From assembly GCA_002420305.1 (NCBI GenBank), contig DIHT01000172.1, positions 1 through 17,164 on the forward strand: a stretch of DNA of 17,164 bases. The letters are read 5' to 3'. The DNA is from Akkermansiaceae bacterium UBA5689 (GTDB lineage: Bacteria; Verrucomicrobiota; Verrucomicrobiia; Verrucomicrobiales; Akkermansiaceae). The notes under the pieces are model-generated. The model made no database searches. It saw nothing but the letters and a program-made list of their open reading frames with translations, and was not told the DNA's origin. The position numbers and the translations under genes are program-made. Positions 1 to 9,100 of this stretch are shown here, piece by piece (the first letter of the stretch is position 1; each line of letters starts with the position of its first letter).

Positions 1-513
1 AGCGGGCTCGATATTTGCTCTATACGGAGGCAAATTGGGACTGTGCTTCAGACCGCATCGATCTCCGCAGGAAGCATCTTTGAGAATATAGCGTCTGGGC
101 TGGTCATAACTCTGGATGAGGCTTGGAACGCGGCTCGGGATGCCGGGTTAGATGAAGATATCAAAGCCATGCCGATGGGAATGCACACACTTGTCAGTGA
201 GGGCGGTGGCAACCTTTCAGGTGGGCAGCGGCAGCGTCTATTGATCGCTCGGGCTCTGGCAACCAACCCCAGAATTCTATTGTTCGATGAGGCAACCAGC
301 GCTCTCGATAATCGAACTCAAGAGATTGTAAGTCGCAGCGTCGCTCGGCGAAAAGTCACCAGACTCGTCATCGCCCACCGGCTGAGTACTATCGAAGATG
401 CCGATCAGGTAATCGTTCTCAATCAAGGAAAAGTTGAACAGCAGGGAACATTCGATGCTCTTAAAGATGAGGCGGGAATGTTCCAAAGAATGATAAGCAG
501 ACAAACCGTTTGA
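1..513 (+). CDS. NHLM/NHLP-type peptide exporter ABC transporter, ATP-binding C-terminal part (5' end missing)
   Basis: The reading frame is open from the first base and ends in TGA at 511-513, so this is the last 170 codons of a longer gene. It holds most of an ABC ATPase domain: a Q-loop (QIGTVLQ) near the left edge, the signature LSGGQRQR, Walker B ILLFDEATSALD and the H-loop IAHRLS. Walker A lies off the window. The stretch around MPMGMHTLVSEGGG before the signature resembles, from memory, the ABC2 subunit of NHLM bacteriocin-export systems (TIGR03797 type), inner-membrane exporters of ribosomally made peptides with Nif11 or nitrile-hydratase-like leaders. The full protein should have transmembrane segments upstream. 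A TolC-like gene 97 bases downstream on the same strand fits a complete envelope-spanning exporter. Sure of an ABC exporter ATPase; the NHLM subtype is a motif-based judgement. Confidence 0.85.
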   Translation, partial: SGLDICSIRRQIGTVLQTASISAGSIFENIASGLVITLDEAWNAARDAGLDEDIKAMPMGMHTLVSEGGGNLSGGQRQRLLIARALATNPRILLFDEATSALDNRTQEIVSRSVARRKVTRLVIAHRLSTIEDADQVIVLNQGKVEQQGTFDALKDEAGMFQRMISRQTV

Positions 514-532
514 ACCGAATTAAGAAGACCAA

Positions 533-556
533 GACGAGCTGGCGAAACAGCTCGTC
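533..556 (+). repeat. Perfect 9-bp inverted repeat in the ABC-to-TolC gap
   Basis: GACGAGCTG at 533-541 and CAGCTCGTC at 548-556 are exact reverse complements around the 6-base loop GCGAAA. A further copy of the half-site (GACGAGCTCG) follows at once and could compete for pairing. No T-run follows, so this is not a typical rho-independent terminator. It may be an mRNA-stabilising or attenuating hairpin between two cotranscribed genes. Confidence 0.55.
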
Positions 557-610
557 GACGAGCTCGTTTAGCCAGAGTATCTCCGAAATCATTTCATCGG
601 AATTAACATA

Positions 611-1972
611 GTGTATCGTTTACCATTCATAATTATTGCCGTCAGTGGCACCTTGCTCACGAGTTGTAAGACCGTCCAAGATTCGCGTGAACAGGTTCAA
701 GCTCCGATTCGGACGTCTTGGTCGTCCCCTACGGCAACCGGGGATGTCCCAGAAAGTCGTGCCTGGCTTATCGACTTTGCTTCGCCAGAATTGACCAACT
801 TGGTAAATCAGGCCCTTGCCAATAATTTAACTTTGCAGGCATCAGCCGCACGTGTTCGTGCGGCCCGGAGTGTTGTCATTCAGCGTAAATCCTTGAGCCT
901 TCCAAGTGTCGGCGCAAACGCGGAAGCCGCGCGTACGGATAACCGGTTCCTGAGCTCTACAAACAATTTCATGTTTGGCCCAAGTGTGCAGTGGGAACTT
1001 GATTTGTGGGATCGACTCTCGCTCCAAGGTGATGCCGCGAGCTTCGACGCCGAGGTTTTAGTAAATGCTGATCAAGCCCTACGGTTTTCTCTGGCGATCG
1101 CCGTTGTGCGGAACTGGTGCCGCCTCGCCACAAACCAGCAGTTGTTGCAACTCGCTGATGAAACCATCGCTAGCTATCTTAAAACCCTCGAGGCAGTAGA
1201 AGACCAAGTCGAAGGCGGAATTGCGACAGTGGTCGAAGTAAATCTCGCACGCGCAAGCTTGGCCTCAAGCAGGGCAGGGCGGCATGGTGCTGAGCGCCAG
1301 CAGGCGCAGGAACTGCGTGCTCTCGACGTATTACTGGGGCGTCATCCGGATGGAAAACAGATTGCTCCAACAACTCTGCCCCAGATCTCTCTAGTGCCAG
1401 CAGGGCTCCCTTCCGAGCTATTGCTGCGTCGTCCCGACTTGCGTGCCGGCCGGGCCAGATTAGACGCAGCCCGCCTGCGGCGAGAGGCTGCCGACAAACT
1501 AAAGTTACCGCGTTTAGTTCTGAGCGGTAATGCCGGAACCACAAGCAGCCAACTCTTTGATCTACTAAATACCAAAAACTTTTTGTGGTCGATGGCCGCG
1601 GGTCTCTCTCAGCCGATTTTTGACGGCGGCGCTATTCCGGCCCGGAGACAACAAGCACGTGCCCAACAAGAAGAGGCTGCAGCGGACTGGGCTCAGGCGG
1701 TTCTGGAAGCTTTTCAGGAAGTTGAAACCGCCCTGAGCAGAGAAGGATTTATCAATCGTGAGATTAGCGCACTAGAAGCTGCATCGACCGCGGCAACTGC
1801 AGCTGAGCAGAAAACGCAGCGACTCTATGAGGAAGGTCTTTCGAACCTTACAAACCTGCTAGTCGCCCAGCGCCGCGCTTTGGATGTCAAACGTAACCTT
1901 ATTCAGTCGCGAAGTGCTCATATTCAAAACCGCTTGTCGCTCTACCTAGCACTTGGTGGTGGTTTCCGATAA
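611..1972 (+). CDS. TolC/NodT-family outer-membrane efflux lipoprotein
   Basis: The 453-residue product would form the trimeric outer-membrane channel of a tripartite exporter. The start is GTG without a clear ribosome binding site. It is supported by an immediate lipoprotein signal: hydrophobic residues 5-18, then lipobox LTSC with the acylated cysteine at position 19. The two-repeat outer-membrane-factor fold is seen in the helical stretch around residues 72-95, WELDLWDRLS, the repeat-linking motif LLLRRPDLRAGRARLDAARL, then SQPIFDGGAIPARR and the second-repeat helix AFQEVETAL. The length matches the NodT/OprM family (about 450-490). It follows the peptide-exporter ATPase on the same strand, so it probably serves that exporter and not a drug pump. 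No membrane-fusion (HlyD) gene lies inside the window; it would be expected to the left. Confidence 0.93.
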   Translation: MYRLPFIIIAVSGTLLTSCKTVQDSREQVQAPIRTSWSSPTATGDVPESRAWLIDFASPELTNLVNQALANNLTLQASAARVRAARSVVIQRKSLSLPSVGANAEAARTDNRFLSSTNNFMFGPSVQWELDLWDRLSLQGDAASFDAEVLVNADQALRFSLAIAVVRNWCRLATNQQLLQLADETIASYLKTLEAVEDQVEGGIATVVEVNLARASLASSRAGRHGAERQQAQELRALDVLLGRHPDGKQIAPTTLPQISLVPAGLPSELLLRRPDLRAGRARLDAARLRREAADKLKLPRLVLSGNAGTTSSQLFDLLNTKNFLWSMAAGLSQPIFDGGAIPARRQQARAQQEEAAADWAQAVLEAFQEVETALSREGFINREISALEAASTAATAAEQKTQRLYEEGLSNLTNLLVAQRRALDVKRNLIQSRSAHIQNRLSLYLALGGGFR

Positions 1973-2241
1973 GGAACCGAGCCACATCCTACACCGCCCC
2001 CGCGAGCGGAAAGCGTTGAATTACAGGAATAGGTAACAGCCGGTGCAGACTGTGTCGCTTTGGAAGAGGAAGCGGTTGGGAGTTGCTAACGAGATCCGCT
2101 GAGAAACTCCCTGAGTTCGGGTTGGAGGTCGCGGGGTGGGGTAAGGAGGCAATGCGCTCCAATCGCTAAACGCACAACGACTATGGTGGCCACAATACCC
2201 CGCGTTGTCTTCCGCAAAAATAGCGATCTCTGCACGTAGGG

Positions 2242-2706
2242 TTACGATCTTGTCCAAACCGACATCTTCTTAACGTGTTCGTTAACTGAACGAAGACGCT
2301 TGGAAAGAAGCGTAGCGAGACCGACAACAAGCCTAAGACTTGCATCGGGGTGACTTGCAATAAATGTATTGAGGCTATTGCGGTCGATGCGCCAAACCAC
2401 AATATTTTCGGCTCCTTGGACTGAAGCACTTGCTCCCTGTTGTTCTAAATCGAACAAATTGACTTCTCCGAACGAATCTCCTTCCTCGAGCCAGGCGGTA
2501 ACCGCTGGCGCGACATGTTTTTGCAGCACTTTACAGCGACCTTTGAGCAAAACGTAAAGGTGATCCTGTGACGTCCCTTCTTGGATAACAGGTTCCGCTT
2601 CGCCGAAACTCAACTCTTCACCGAGCCCGTGCAGTGCCTCCCGTTCGTGATCCGCCAAGCTGGCAAGAAATCCTTGTGCGGGTAGCTGATTTTCATTCGT
2701 GCTCAT
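2242..2706 (-). CDS. Stand-alone cyclic-nucleotide-binding-fold protein
   Basis: This 154-residue soluble protein is a single Crp/CAP-type cyclic-nucleotide-binding domain. Residues 12-110 show the fold: an N-terminal helix, the beta strands with YVLLKGRCKVLQ (about 51-62), and the phosphate-binding-cassette region GDSFGEVNLFD (about 76-86). A long helix follows at about 114-145. True Crp/Fnr regulators are about 220-240 residues with a C-terminal winged helix; that domain is absent. The conserved glutamate of FGE is present (E81), but the arginine that contacts the cyclic phosphate in RAA(S/T)V is replaced (GASASV, about A92). Binding of cAMP is therefore doubtful. Start ATG at 2704-2706 has only a weak GAG upstream. 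It lies beyond the terminator of the cyclase operon and so has its own transcript. It may be an effector or a structural relative; the target is unknown. Confidence 0.85.
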   Translation of the reverse strand: MSTNENQLPAQGFLASLADHEREALHGLGEELSFGEAEPVIQEGTSQDHLYVLLKGRCKVLQKHVAPAVTAWLEEGDSFGEVNLFDLEQQGASASVQGAENIVVWRIDRNSLNTFIASHPDASLRLVVGLATLLSKRLRSVNEHVKKMSVWTRS

Positions 2707-2809
2707 TGATCTCGTGAGTGTTTGGGCATGTTCTGTTTCACTTACGTCTTTACCGTCTATCGCGGGTTTGTCGAAAAGATTCTAATTTCGTTTCTCGCGA
2801 GTCTTTTAG

Positions 2810-2826
2810 GTCCTCCCAGAGAGGAC
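2810..2826. repeat. Inverted repeat upstream of the cyclic-nucleotide-fold gene
   Basis: GTCCTC at 2810-2815 and GAGGAC at 2821-2826 are exact reverse complements with a 5-base spacer. The site lies about 105 bases upstream of the 2706 start codon on the - strand, in the short gap between that gene and the terminator of the next operon. It could be an operator or a weak hairpin; no T-run follows on either strand. Confidence 0.35.
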
Positions 2827-2870
2827 GTATCCCATGCCCTCCAACGCCTTAAGCGCCTTCATTTGAGGAT

Positions 2871-2906
2871 AGAAAAAGCAGGCCCTCTTCTCGGATCAGA
2901 GGGTCT
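2871..2906 (-). terminator. Rho-independent terminator closing the cyclase operon
   Basis: Read on the - strand, AGACCCTCT (2906-2898) pairs with AGAGGGCCT (2888-2880) with a single A-C mismatch and a 9-base loop. It is followed almost at once by GCTTTTTCT (2879-2871), a five-T run. It begins next to the TAG stop (2910-2908) of the last operon gene, the expected position. On the + strand no T-run follows the stem, so it acts in one direction. Confidence 0.75.
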
Positions 2907-2907
2907 T

Positions 2908-4044
2908 CTAGTCTGCGTTATTAATAAAATTGGAAATACGTGACTCCATGGTCCTGAGATACCGGGAGCGAATTTCAAGTGAGGGATCCTTTTGCCAGCG
3001 ACGAATAACTTCCAAAACCTCCCTGTCATGTTTTCGCAACTCAGTTCCCGAAGTCTGTGCGTCGAAGGTCAGAAGGTTGTTTGAAACCAATCTATTATTG
3101 TTGGGATAGATTGCAGCGAAATTCTCTAGTTCGGTCGAGGTCCGGGACGAGTCAATAAGCCACTCCTTGACGATGTCCTGCTGCAATACGTCCCGAAGGT
3201 CGGCCCGAGCAAATTGCTGCGCCGTCATTTCCGGTCTGCTTTGCTGAAGGGCCAGATCTTCTTTCAGTAAAGACAACATTTTCGAGGGTTGACGCTGCAC
3301 CAAACGGTCAAGCGTAAGAAATGCAGCGTGTGCTAGATCGTTACGATCCTTCCGTTGGACGAGCCCTGAAAGAAGCGGCAGTGACTCCGTAGATTCGACA
3401 TATACTAAAACGTCAAACGCGTTCAGAAAGCCCACAGATGGGTTTTGCTGCCACTCCGCATTGGTAATCAAAGCTTCTGTTTGCTTGCGCAGGTATTCTC
3501 GATTTTCAACGGAATCCTCTCCTTTGGCCACATTTCTCAAGGCGATGGCCCACTCGTCTGCTGAAGTATATGCTGAAAGTATTTCTCTGCTTATCCGTGA
3601 TGCCTCTTCGGGATTAAGCTTGAGAAGAAGATCGAGGAGAAACACTCGCAGAGTCGGCCAACCAGCAAGCCTTCCATCCTTCGCTATCCTTAGACTTAAC
3701 CCGGTTGTGCGGTCTTCGCCTCCTATCAAGAAGTCCTCAATTTCAACAACTGCTTCAGCAATGGGAATCGTTGTCAGATTTTTCTCGATGGAAGACAATA
3801 ATTCCGTGCTCGCAGTAGGCCCAATCTCTCCTGCCCAAGACGCGTTCCGATTTACCGATATTTTGGGAATGTTCGGTCCCGAATCCTTATTTTCCGAGAC
3901 ATTGCTTCCTTCCCGCGGCATTAAAAAATAAAACGCACAACCTATGCCCAAAATTATGAGCGCAATAAACGGCAGAAGTCTCAACATCAGCAAGAACGGG
4001 AAGCGAATTGCACTATCTTCTGGTTCCACAGAGTTACGAACCAA
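2908..4044 (-). CDS. Membrane-anchored helical protein of unknown function, third gene of the cyclase operon
   Basis: I do not recognise this 378-residue family. A single hydrophobic segment at about residues 18-42 follows a short polar N-terminus. The rest (about 45-378) is polar, rich in Leu, Glu and Arg, and looks almost all alpha-helical. There are stretches reminiscent of HEAT/ARM-like repeats, for example around 205-255 (SLPLLSGLVQRKD then AAFLTLDRLVQRQP). The likely topology is an inner-membrane anchor with a large periplasmic helical domain, where it could meet the CHASE2 domain or the FecR/TPR protein encoded upstream. The only start giving the full membrane anchor without truncation is TTG at 4044-4042. 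No ribosome binding site is seen, and the upstream stop codon lies 21 bases away, so translational coupling to the cyclase gene is likely. A GTG five codons later or an ATG at codon 20 are alternatives. A terminator follows directly. Confidence 0.75.
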   Translation of the reverse strand: MVRNSVEPEDSAIRFPFLLMLRLLPFIALIILGIGCAFYFLMPREGSNVSENKDSGPNIPKISVNRNASWAGEIGPTASTELLSSIEKNLTTIPIAEAVVEIEDFLIGGEDRTTGLSLRIAKDGRLAGWPTLRVFLLDLLLKLNPEEASRISREILSAYTSADEWAIALRNVAKGEDSVENREYLRKQTEALITNAEWQQNPSVGFLNAFDVLVYVESTESLPLLSGLVQRKDRNDLAHAAFLTLDRLVQRQPSKMLSLLKEDLALQQSRPEMTAQQFARADLRDVLQQDIVKEWLIDSSRTSTELENFAAIYPNNNRLVSNNLLTFDAQTSGTELRKHDREVLEVIRRWQKDPSLEIRSRYLRTMESRISNFINNAD

Positions 4045-4065
4045 ATGAAAGGCTCGAAAAACATG

Positions 4066-6144
4066 TTATTTCTTAGTCATATCGTAAACCCCATGGCTGA
4101 TCGGTTCACCATTTTCCAGGAGTCGTAGATAGAACCTCGAAGGGCCATCTCCAGTTTCTCCTCTCATGCGGTCTACCTCTTCAAAGCGACTTCGAGCTTC
4201 CTCGAAATTGTTGCTTTCGAGAGCGGCGATACCCAAGGCGTAAGGGTCTACCCACGCCGGCTTCTCGATTTCAGCAACCGGTCCAACCAGTTCAAAAACT
4301 GCAGTTGGCTCCCTGCGGCCTTTAACCCGAAATCGCCCGACCTTTCTTGTGTGAAATTCACTATCCAAGCGACTTTCAATCTCCTCACTTATCAGGATCC
4401 TTGTCCCAAACATCTTGTTTAAGCCTTCAAGGCGAGCCGCTACGTTTACTGGATCTCCAATCATCGTGTAATCTACTCGTTGCCGGCTTCCTATATTTCC
4501 TGCAACCACTTCACCAAAATGAACCCCGATCCGGGTTTTTAAGGTCACGCCTTCGACTGCCAGAGTATCATCTTTAGATAGATACCATGCAGCCTTTGCT
4601 GCATTTAGTGATGACTGGGGGTCAACGATTGGCGCTCCCCAGGCTGCAAAAATAGCGTCTCCAATAAATTTAATGACTACACCATCATACTCGAAGATAT
4701 GGGTGGTCGTTCGCTCAAAATAGTCGCTCAGCGCTTCCACGATACGCTCAGCGTCGCCAACTCGCTCGCACATGTTGGTGAAGGATTCAAGGTCGGTGAA
4801 GATCATTGCCGCCTCCACCTTCTCTCCTCCGAACTTCATCTTGAAGCCATCCTCGGAAAGTTTGTCGAGCATTTGTGGAGACAGATATTTTTTGAAGGCT
4901 TCTTTCAGTTGCTCCTGCTCCTTACTGATCCTGACTCTAAAGAAGCGCTCAATGTAATAGCGAGATCCTGTTCCCCAACCGAGGGAAACGGGGACCTGAA
5001 GAAATGCCACTACGCTCCAAGGAAACCACACATTGCTTTGTGTCATGCTGATAACTCCTGAAGCTGCAAGAGCCGCCACGCACATGACGGCCAGGATCAA
5101 CGCATAGAGAGGCCGGACGCAGGAAAAGAGCAAGCCCACTAACACCCCGGCGAAAATTACCAGTAGAGTGTCAAACCTTTCGCTGGACCTGATTAGCCAG
5201 TTTTGGCGCAGGAGATTGAGTAGCCCATTTGCTTGCACCTCGGGACCGCTCATATATGGCAACTCCCCCTTAACATCGAGGCGGTGGAAAGGTGTGGAAA
5301 ACAGATCAAGACCTAGCTCTTCACCAACGATCCCAGGTCTTGCCCCAACCACCACGATCTTATCCCGGAGGAGACTTGGAACTCCTCCCATGACCTCTGC
5401 AGCCCCCAGAGAAAGAATTGCTGGTGCTTGCTTTGTTACACCTGCACGTCGAGGAGGTCCGGCGTAATTCAGCCAGCGCTTCGGCTGTAGCCGATCCTCT
5501 TCAGTCAGTTCTCCACCCAAAACCTCGGCCGCCTTCCAAGTTAATGATGGCTCATCTGGCGTTCCTGTGACCAATTCACGTACTGTAAAGTTCTTCCCGG
5601 TCACAAAGGTGACGATTCCAAAATCATCTGCAGCTCCAATGAGCTGGTCGTTTGGAGGAATCAGTCGTTCTACAATGACACCTGCCTGCTCATAACTTTC
5701 ACGGCCACAGGCAAGAAACACATGGCGCCGGGTCTCACCTTCGATAGGATTCCAATCTTCATCTACCCCACGGAAGCGTAGCATCGCAGCTGCAAAGGCC
5801 TCGTCGACAGAGGGATCTTCTGACGGGCGGTCAAAAATCAAATCATAAACGACAGCTCGGGCACCAGCTTTTCCTAGCTCGTCTAACAATGCGGCCTGCT
5901 GGCTCCGGTCTAGAGACTCTCCGTCTAACTTATCGAGGTAGACGATGACCACTTCATCTGCAGATGTATCCGAGAAAGTAACATATGGAAGGTCGTAGCT
6001 TAAATACCGGACTGAGTCGCCAACCCTACCTAGCCCTAAATGTCCAACCGTGATAGCGAGTCCTATACCCAAGACTGAGGCAACCAGGCGCAGCACGAGT
6101 TCTCCTGCAGTTTTTGTAGGTTTTGATTTTTTTTTCCGAGCCAT
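4066..6144 (-). CDS. CHASE2-domain class III adenylate cyclase
   Basis: This 692-residue inner-membrane enzyme should convert ATP to cAMP under control of an extracytoplasmic sensor. The order is: Lys-rich N-terminus, one membrane helix (about 15-35), CHASE2 sensor domain in the periplasm (about 36-310), three membrane helices (about 325-390), a linker, a class III cyclase domain (about 440-622), and a short TPR-like helical tail (about 633-685). The catalytic set is complete: metal aspartates D451 (FTDLESF) and D496 (KFIGDAI), the adenine-selecting pair K492 and T560 (DYTMIGD), and transition-state N567 and R571 (VNVAARLE). The Lys/Thr pair is the one known from cyanobacterial-type adenylate cyclases, so cAMP and not cGMP is the expected product. 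The start ATG lies 6 bases after the stop of the FecR/TPR gene, so the two are one operon. Codons 4-6 are an unbroken run of nine A. Confidence 0.95.
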   Translation of the reverse strand: MARKKKSKPTKTAGELVLRLVASVLGIGLAITVGHLGLGRVGDSVRYLSYDLPYVTFSDTSADEVVIVYLDKLDGESLDRSQQAALLDELGKAGARAVVYDLIFDRPSEDPSVDEAFAAAMLRFRGVDEDWNPIEGETRRHVFLACGRESYEQAGVIVERLIPPNDQLIGAADDFGIVTFVTGKNFTVRELVTGTPDEPSLTWKAAEVLGGELTEEDRLQPKRWLNYAGPPRRAGVTKQAPAILSLGAAEVMGGVPSLLRDKIVVVGARPGIVGEELGLDLFSTPFHRLDVKGELPYMSGPEVQANGLLNLLRQNWLIRSSERFDTLLVIFAGVLVGLLFSCVRPLYALILAVMCVAALAASGVISMTQSNVWFPWSVVAFLQVPVSLGWGTGSRYYIERFFRVRISKEQEQLKEAFKKYLSPQMLDKLSEDGFKMKFGGEKVEAAMIFTDLESFTNMCERVGDAERIVEALSDYFERTTTHIFEYDGVVIKFIGDAIFAAWGAPIVDPQSSLNAAKAAWYLSKDDTLAVEGVTLKTRIGVHFGEVVAGNIGSRQRVDYTMIGDPVNVAARLEGLNKMFGTRILISEEIESRLDSEFHTRKVGRFRVKGRREPTAVFELVGPVAEIEKPAWVDPYALGIAALESNNFEEARSRFEEVDRMRGETGDGPSRFYLRLLENGEPISHGVYDMTKK
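6127..6135 (-). repeat. A9 homopolymer at codons 4-6 of the cyclase gene
   Basis: Nine consecutive T on the + strand read as AAA AAA AAA (Lys4-Lys6) on the coding strand, just after the start codon. Loss or gain of one base would frameshift the cyclase near its first residues. Such tracts are known sites of replication or polymerase slippage; whether that happens here cannot be told from one sequence. Confidence 0.6.
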
Positions 6145-6150
6145 GATGAC

Positions 6151-9100
6151 TTAAAAGCTAATTCGGCATCTAAGCACGATCGTCCGTTCGCGCGCAATGT
6201 TCCCATAGGGGCTCAAGGGGCTAAAGCGGTAATCAGCGTCGGTGATATTCAGAACTCCAGCACTTACCTCGCAACGATTTTCGTTAAAGCGGTAACCAAC
6301 CATCGCATTCACGTGAAAGGCGTGATCTCCACTACGGGCAAATTCACCCGGAGCCGTGCCTTGGGGATCGTCGTCGAGGTCTTGCGCATAAAGATTAGCC
6401 TCCAACATGGCAAAATATCCTGCTGGAGAGTTCCAGTGAGCATTCAAGCCAACTTCGTGAAGAATTGCGCTATCGTCGCGGCGTGCACTTGCTATCCCAG
6501 TTCCGAGCATTTCTGGAAACACTGTTCTCAAGTCTGAACGAGTCATCCTGTATCCAGCACCCAATGCGAAATCATTTCCTAACAACTGGTTTACCGAAAA
6601 ACCCAGGGCTACCTCCCGGTAAGCGAGAGTTTGATCAGTGCTATCGGGGAAAAATGCTGGTGAAATTGGAAACACCGTGGAATCGAAACCGGTGAACGCT
6701 CCAATGGTTCGATCGACATCTTGCTCTATAACTCGCACGTTCGCTCCCCACCAAGTCCTACTTGGCAGACTGCCCTCTACGCTCAACCCCATGATCCGGA
6801 ACAACGGATTTTCAACTGAACCTGCGATCGATTCTGAAAGAACTGTCCGATAGGCTTGGTTAAAGCCGGCGAGTTGTACCGGCTCCAGGCGGACACTTTC
6901 GTCAAAAGTAACGCCTCCCATTCCTTCAGTATATACTCCCCTAACAGCAAGCTTCCTTGACGGAGTATATGTAAATCCTACTTTTCCTGAAACCCTGTCG
7001 TTCTTTCGCTGCCTCTCATTGACTGGGGGATTTCGGAAATTGTCTGGGTGCTCGATTCTGTCATACGATACACCTCCAATTAGGGTGAGATCCCGGGCAG
7101 CCTTCCAGTAGTCATAACCATAGGCCGTGACTCTCCGAAAATCAGCATCCGTGGTTTGGCGGGTAGCCGGGGTAGGAAAACCGCCCGCGAAATTTGGCCT
7201 CACCAACGAAAGAGTATTTTCCGTCTCGAACGATCCGAACTGAAAGCGGCCACCCGCGATCAATAGATTCTGGTCCGTCTGAAGGATTTGCTGAAGTTCC
7301 GCGGTGTATGTTTCAAAGGACCTTCGGGTATCGAACTCGAAAGGTGCCGAGCTTACTCCAATGACCTCGCCCCTGCCCAAATATGGCTGAATACCACGGA
7401 GCAATGCATCTGAAAAAACGAGCGATTGCCAGTCCGGCGCGAGGTCTACTGCAGGCGTGGCACCATCGCTGAGCGAGGGGTCTGAGAATTGGTCGAATCC
7501 AAATTGATCTGATTGGAGCAAGCCGGGCCGTAGTGCCCTGCTGTCTCTCTCAAACAATAACTGCTGCGCCGAGGGATCAGTAAGTTTCTGGTCTGCACTC
7601 AAGCGCCCAAGCAACAAGAGGGTGTGAGAGCCTGGAGACCATCGATGGTTCCATCCTCCCAACAAAAGGCCTGGCTCCTGATTCTCCTCAAAATCAAGCC
7701 CTGGCGCCAACGGGCGGTTATCATAGGTCTCAAAATTATCTCCGCTCGCCTGGTTCGCCCATTTTCCCAAAAAGTAAAATATATCATCAGGGAGAGGTTG
7801 CCACTTCAACTGGGCGTAGAGTTCTTCAAGGTTCGCCTGCGAATTCGGGCGTGTGCCTTGGTCGTCGCGGTAATAAGCATCAATTCCAAAGCTTACGTTC
7901 CCATGGGTACCAAATACCGAGGCGTTAGAAAGAAGCTCCTCAGTGCTACGCCATTCACTGGAAAAACTTCCTCCAATCCCATCTTCCTCTAGGAGTTTAG
8001 AATACTCCTGCTGGGATACGAACTGGGACAACTGACCTCCTCCTACGGGAGACATTAGGTTGGAAAGAAGCAGCTCATTGAACCAGGGAGTTTCATATCG
8101 GAGCTCGATCCTTTTCCGATCCCTCAAGGCGTCAAAAGAGTTGGCCAGAAACAGATGAGCTGAGGAGTTGGTATAATCATTTTCAACTGCGAGCGTAGCC
8201 TCGCGAACTGCAACATCGCCCATCCCGGCATTCTGGTAAATCTTCGCAAGATTAGCGTTCCTTACCGCCCTGTCCTGGTCGAGTAGTTGCCGGGAACGGA
8301 AGACCCGGCGATTATTATTGAGCTCTATTGACCTCTCGAGTTCTGCAATAGCCTCATTGGGACGATTCCCTTTCTGTAATTCCAGAGCAGAATAGAGCAG
8401 GGGCGTAGGATCATTAGGATCAAGGGTCTTCGCTAGCTCCAGGTCTTTACGTGCCTCCAAGGGACGTCCCTCCATACTGAATGCTTTTCCCAGATAGCTA
8501 TGAAATCCTGCAACCGTCGGCTCCACAGTGGCCGCTGTCTGAATGTCCGCCCGACCGCCTATGAGATCTCCTCTCTTGATCTTCGTAAGGCCCAGTCCTA
8601 GCCAACCGTTCCCCAGCGCTCCATCAAGACGCACTGCTTCTTTGAATGATTCAGCCGCCTCCGAGATGTAGTTATCTGCGCTAAGGATAAATCCCTTCAG
8701 CGCATGGGCCTGAGCGTTCCTCGGGGCAAGCTGTAACGCTTTGGACAGTGCCGCACCCGCTTCGCCTGTCCGGGCGAAAGAAAACTCTAACTCAGCCAGT
8801 CTCGCCCACGCATATCCATTGTCGGGGGCCAGCGTGACAGCTCTCCTTGCCGCAACCCGAGCACCAAACAAGTCAGAACGCGATTGGAGGTAATAACTTT
8901 CCGCTAAAGCTTCTCCCATGGTGGTCAGGACTTCCTCACCCCACTGCTCCTGCTCGGTGAATTTAACCGCAGCGATCATCCGTTCGAGAGCACGGCGCAC
9001 TGGGTGGTTCTTGTTGACCAGGTCAAGCGAAGCGCGTGCCTCATCGATCTGCCCGACTCCAAGCAGAATCCCTGCCTGATAAAGTCTCCCCCCAACGCCT

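Noticed and set aside
1973..2241. Small RNA, tRNA or terminator in the gap between the converging TolC and cyclic-nucleotide-fold genes
   Set aside because: I see only the weak pairing CCGC...GCGG and the 8-base palindrome GTGGCCAC, without T-runs or a cloverleaf. There is no support for a feature.
2021..2257. A - strand frame that could extend the cyclic-nucleotide-fold protein through a frameshift (DKIVTLRAEIAIFAEDNAG...)
   Set aside because: The first 20 codons look faintly coding, but the rest is Pro/Arg/Thr-rich without a recognisable domain, and the CNBD already ends after its C-terminal helix. Resequencing of 2240-2275 would settle it.
2722..2943. A 73-codon + strand ORF between the cyclic-nucleotide-fold gene and the operon terminator
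   Set aside because: It overlaps the terminator stem and the end of the opposite gene, has no ribosome binding site, and its translation resembles no family. The hydrophobic start arises from a T-rich promoter-like stretch.
3461..3931. A 156-codon + strand ORF opposite the unknown helical membrane protein
   Set aside because: Composition (Ser/Arg-rich, no domain) is that of an antisense shadow. The - strand gene has a clean membrane anchor, coupling to its neighbour and a terminator.
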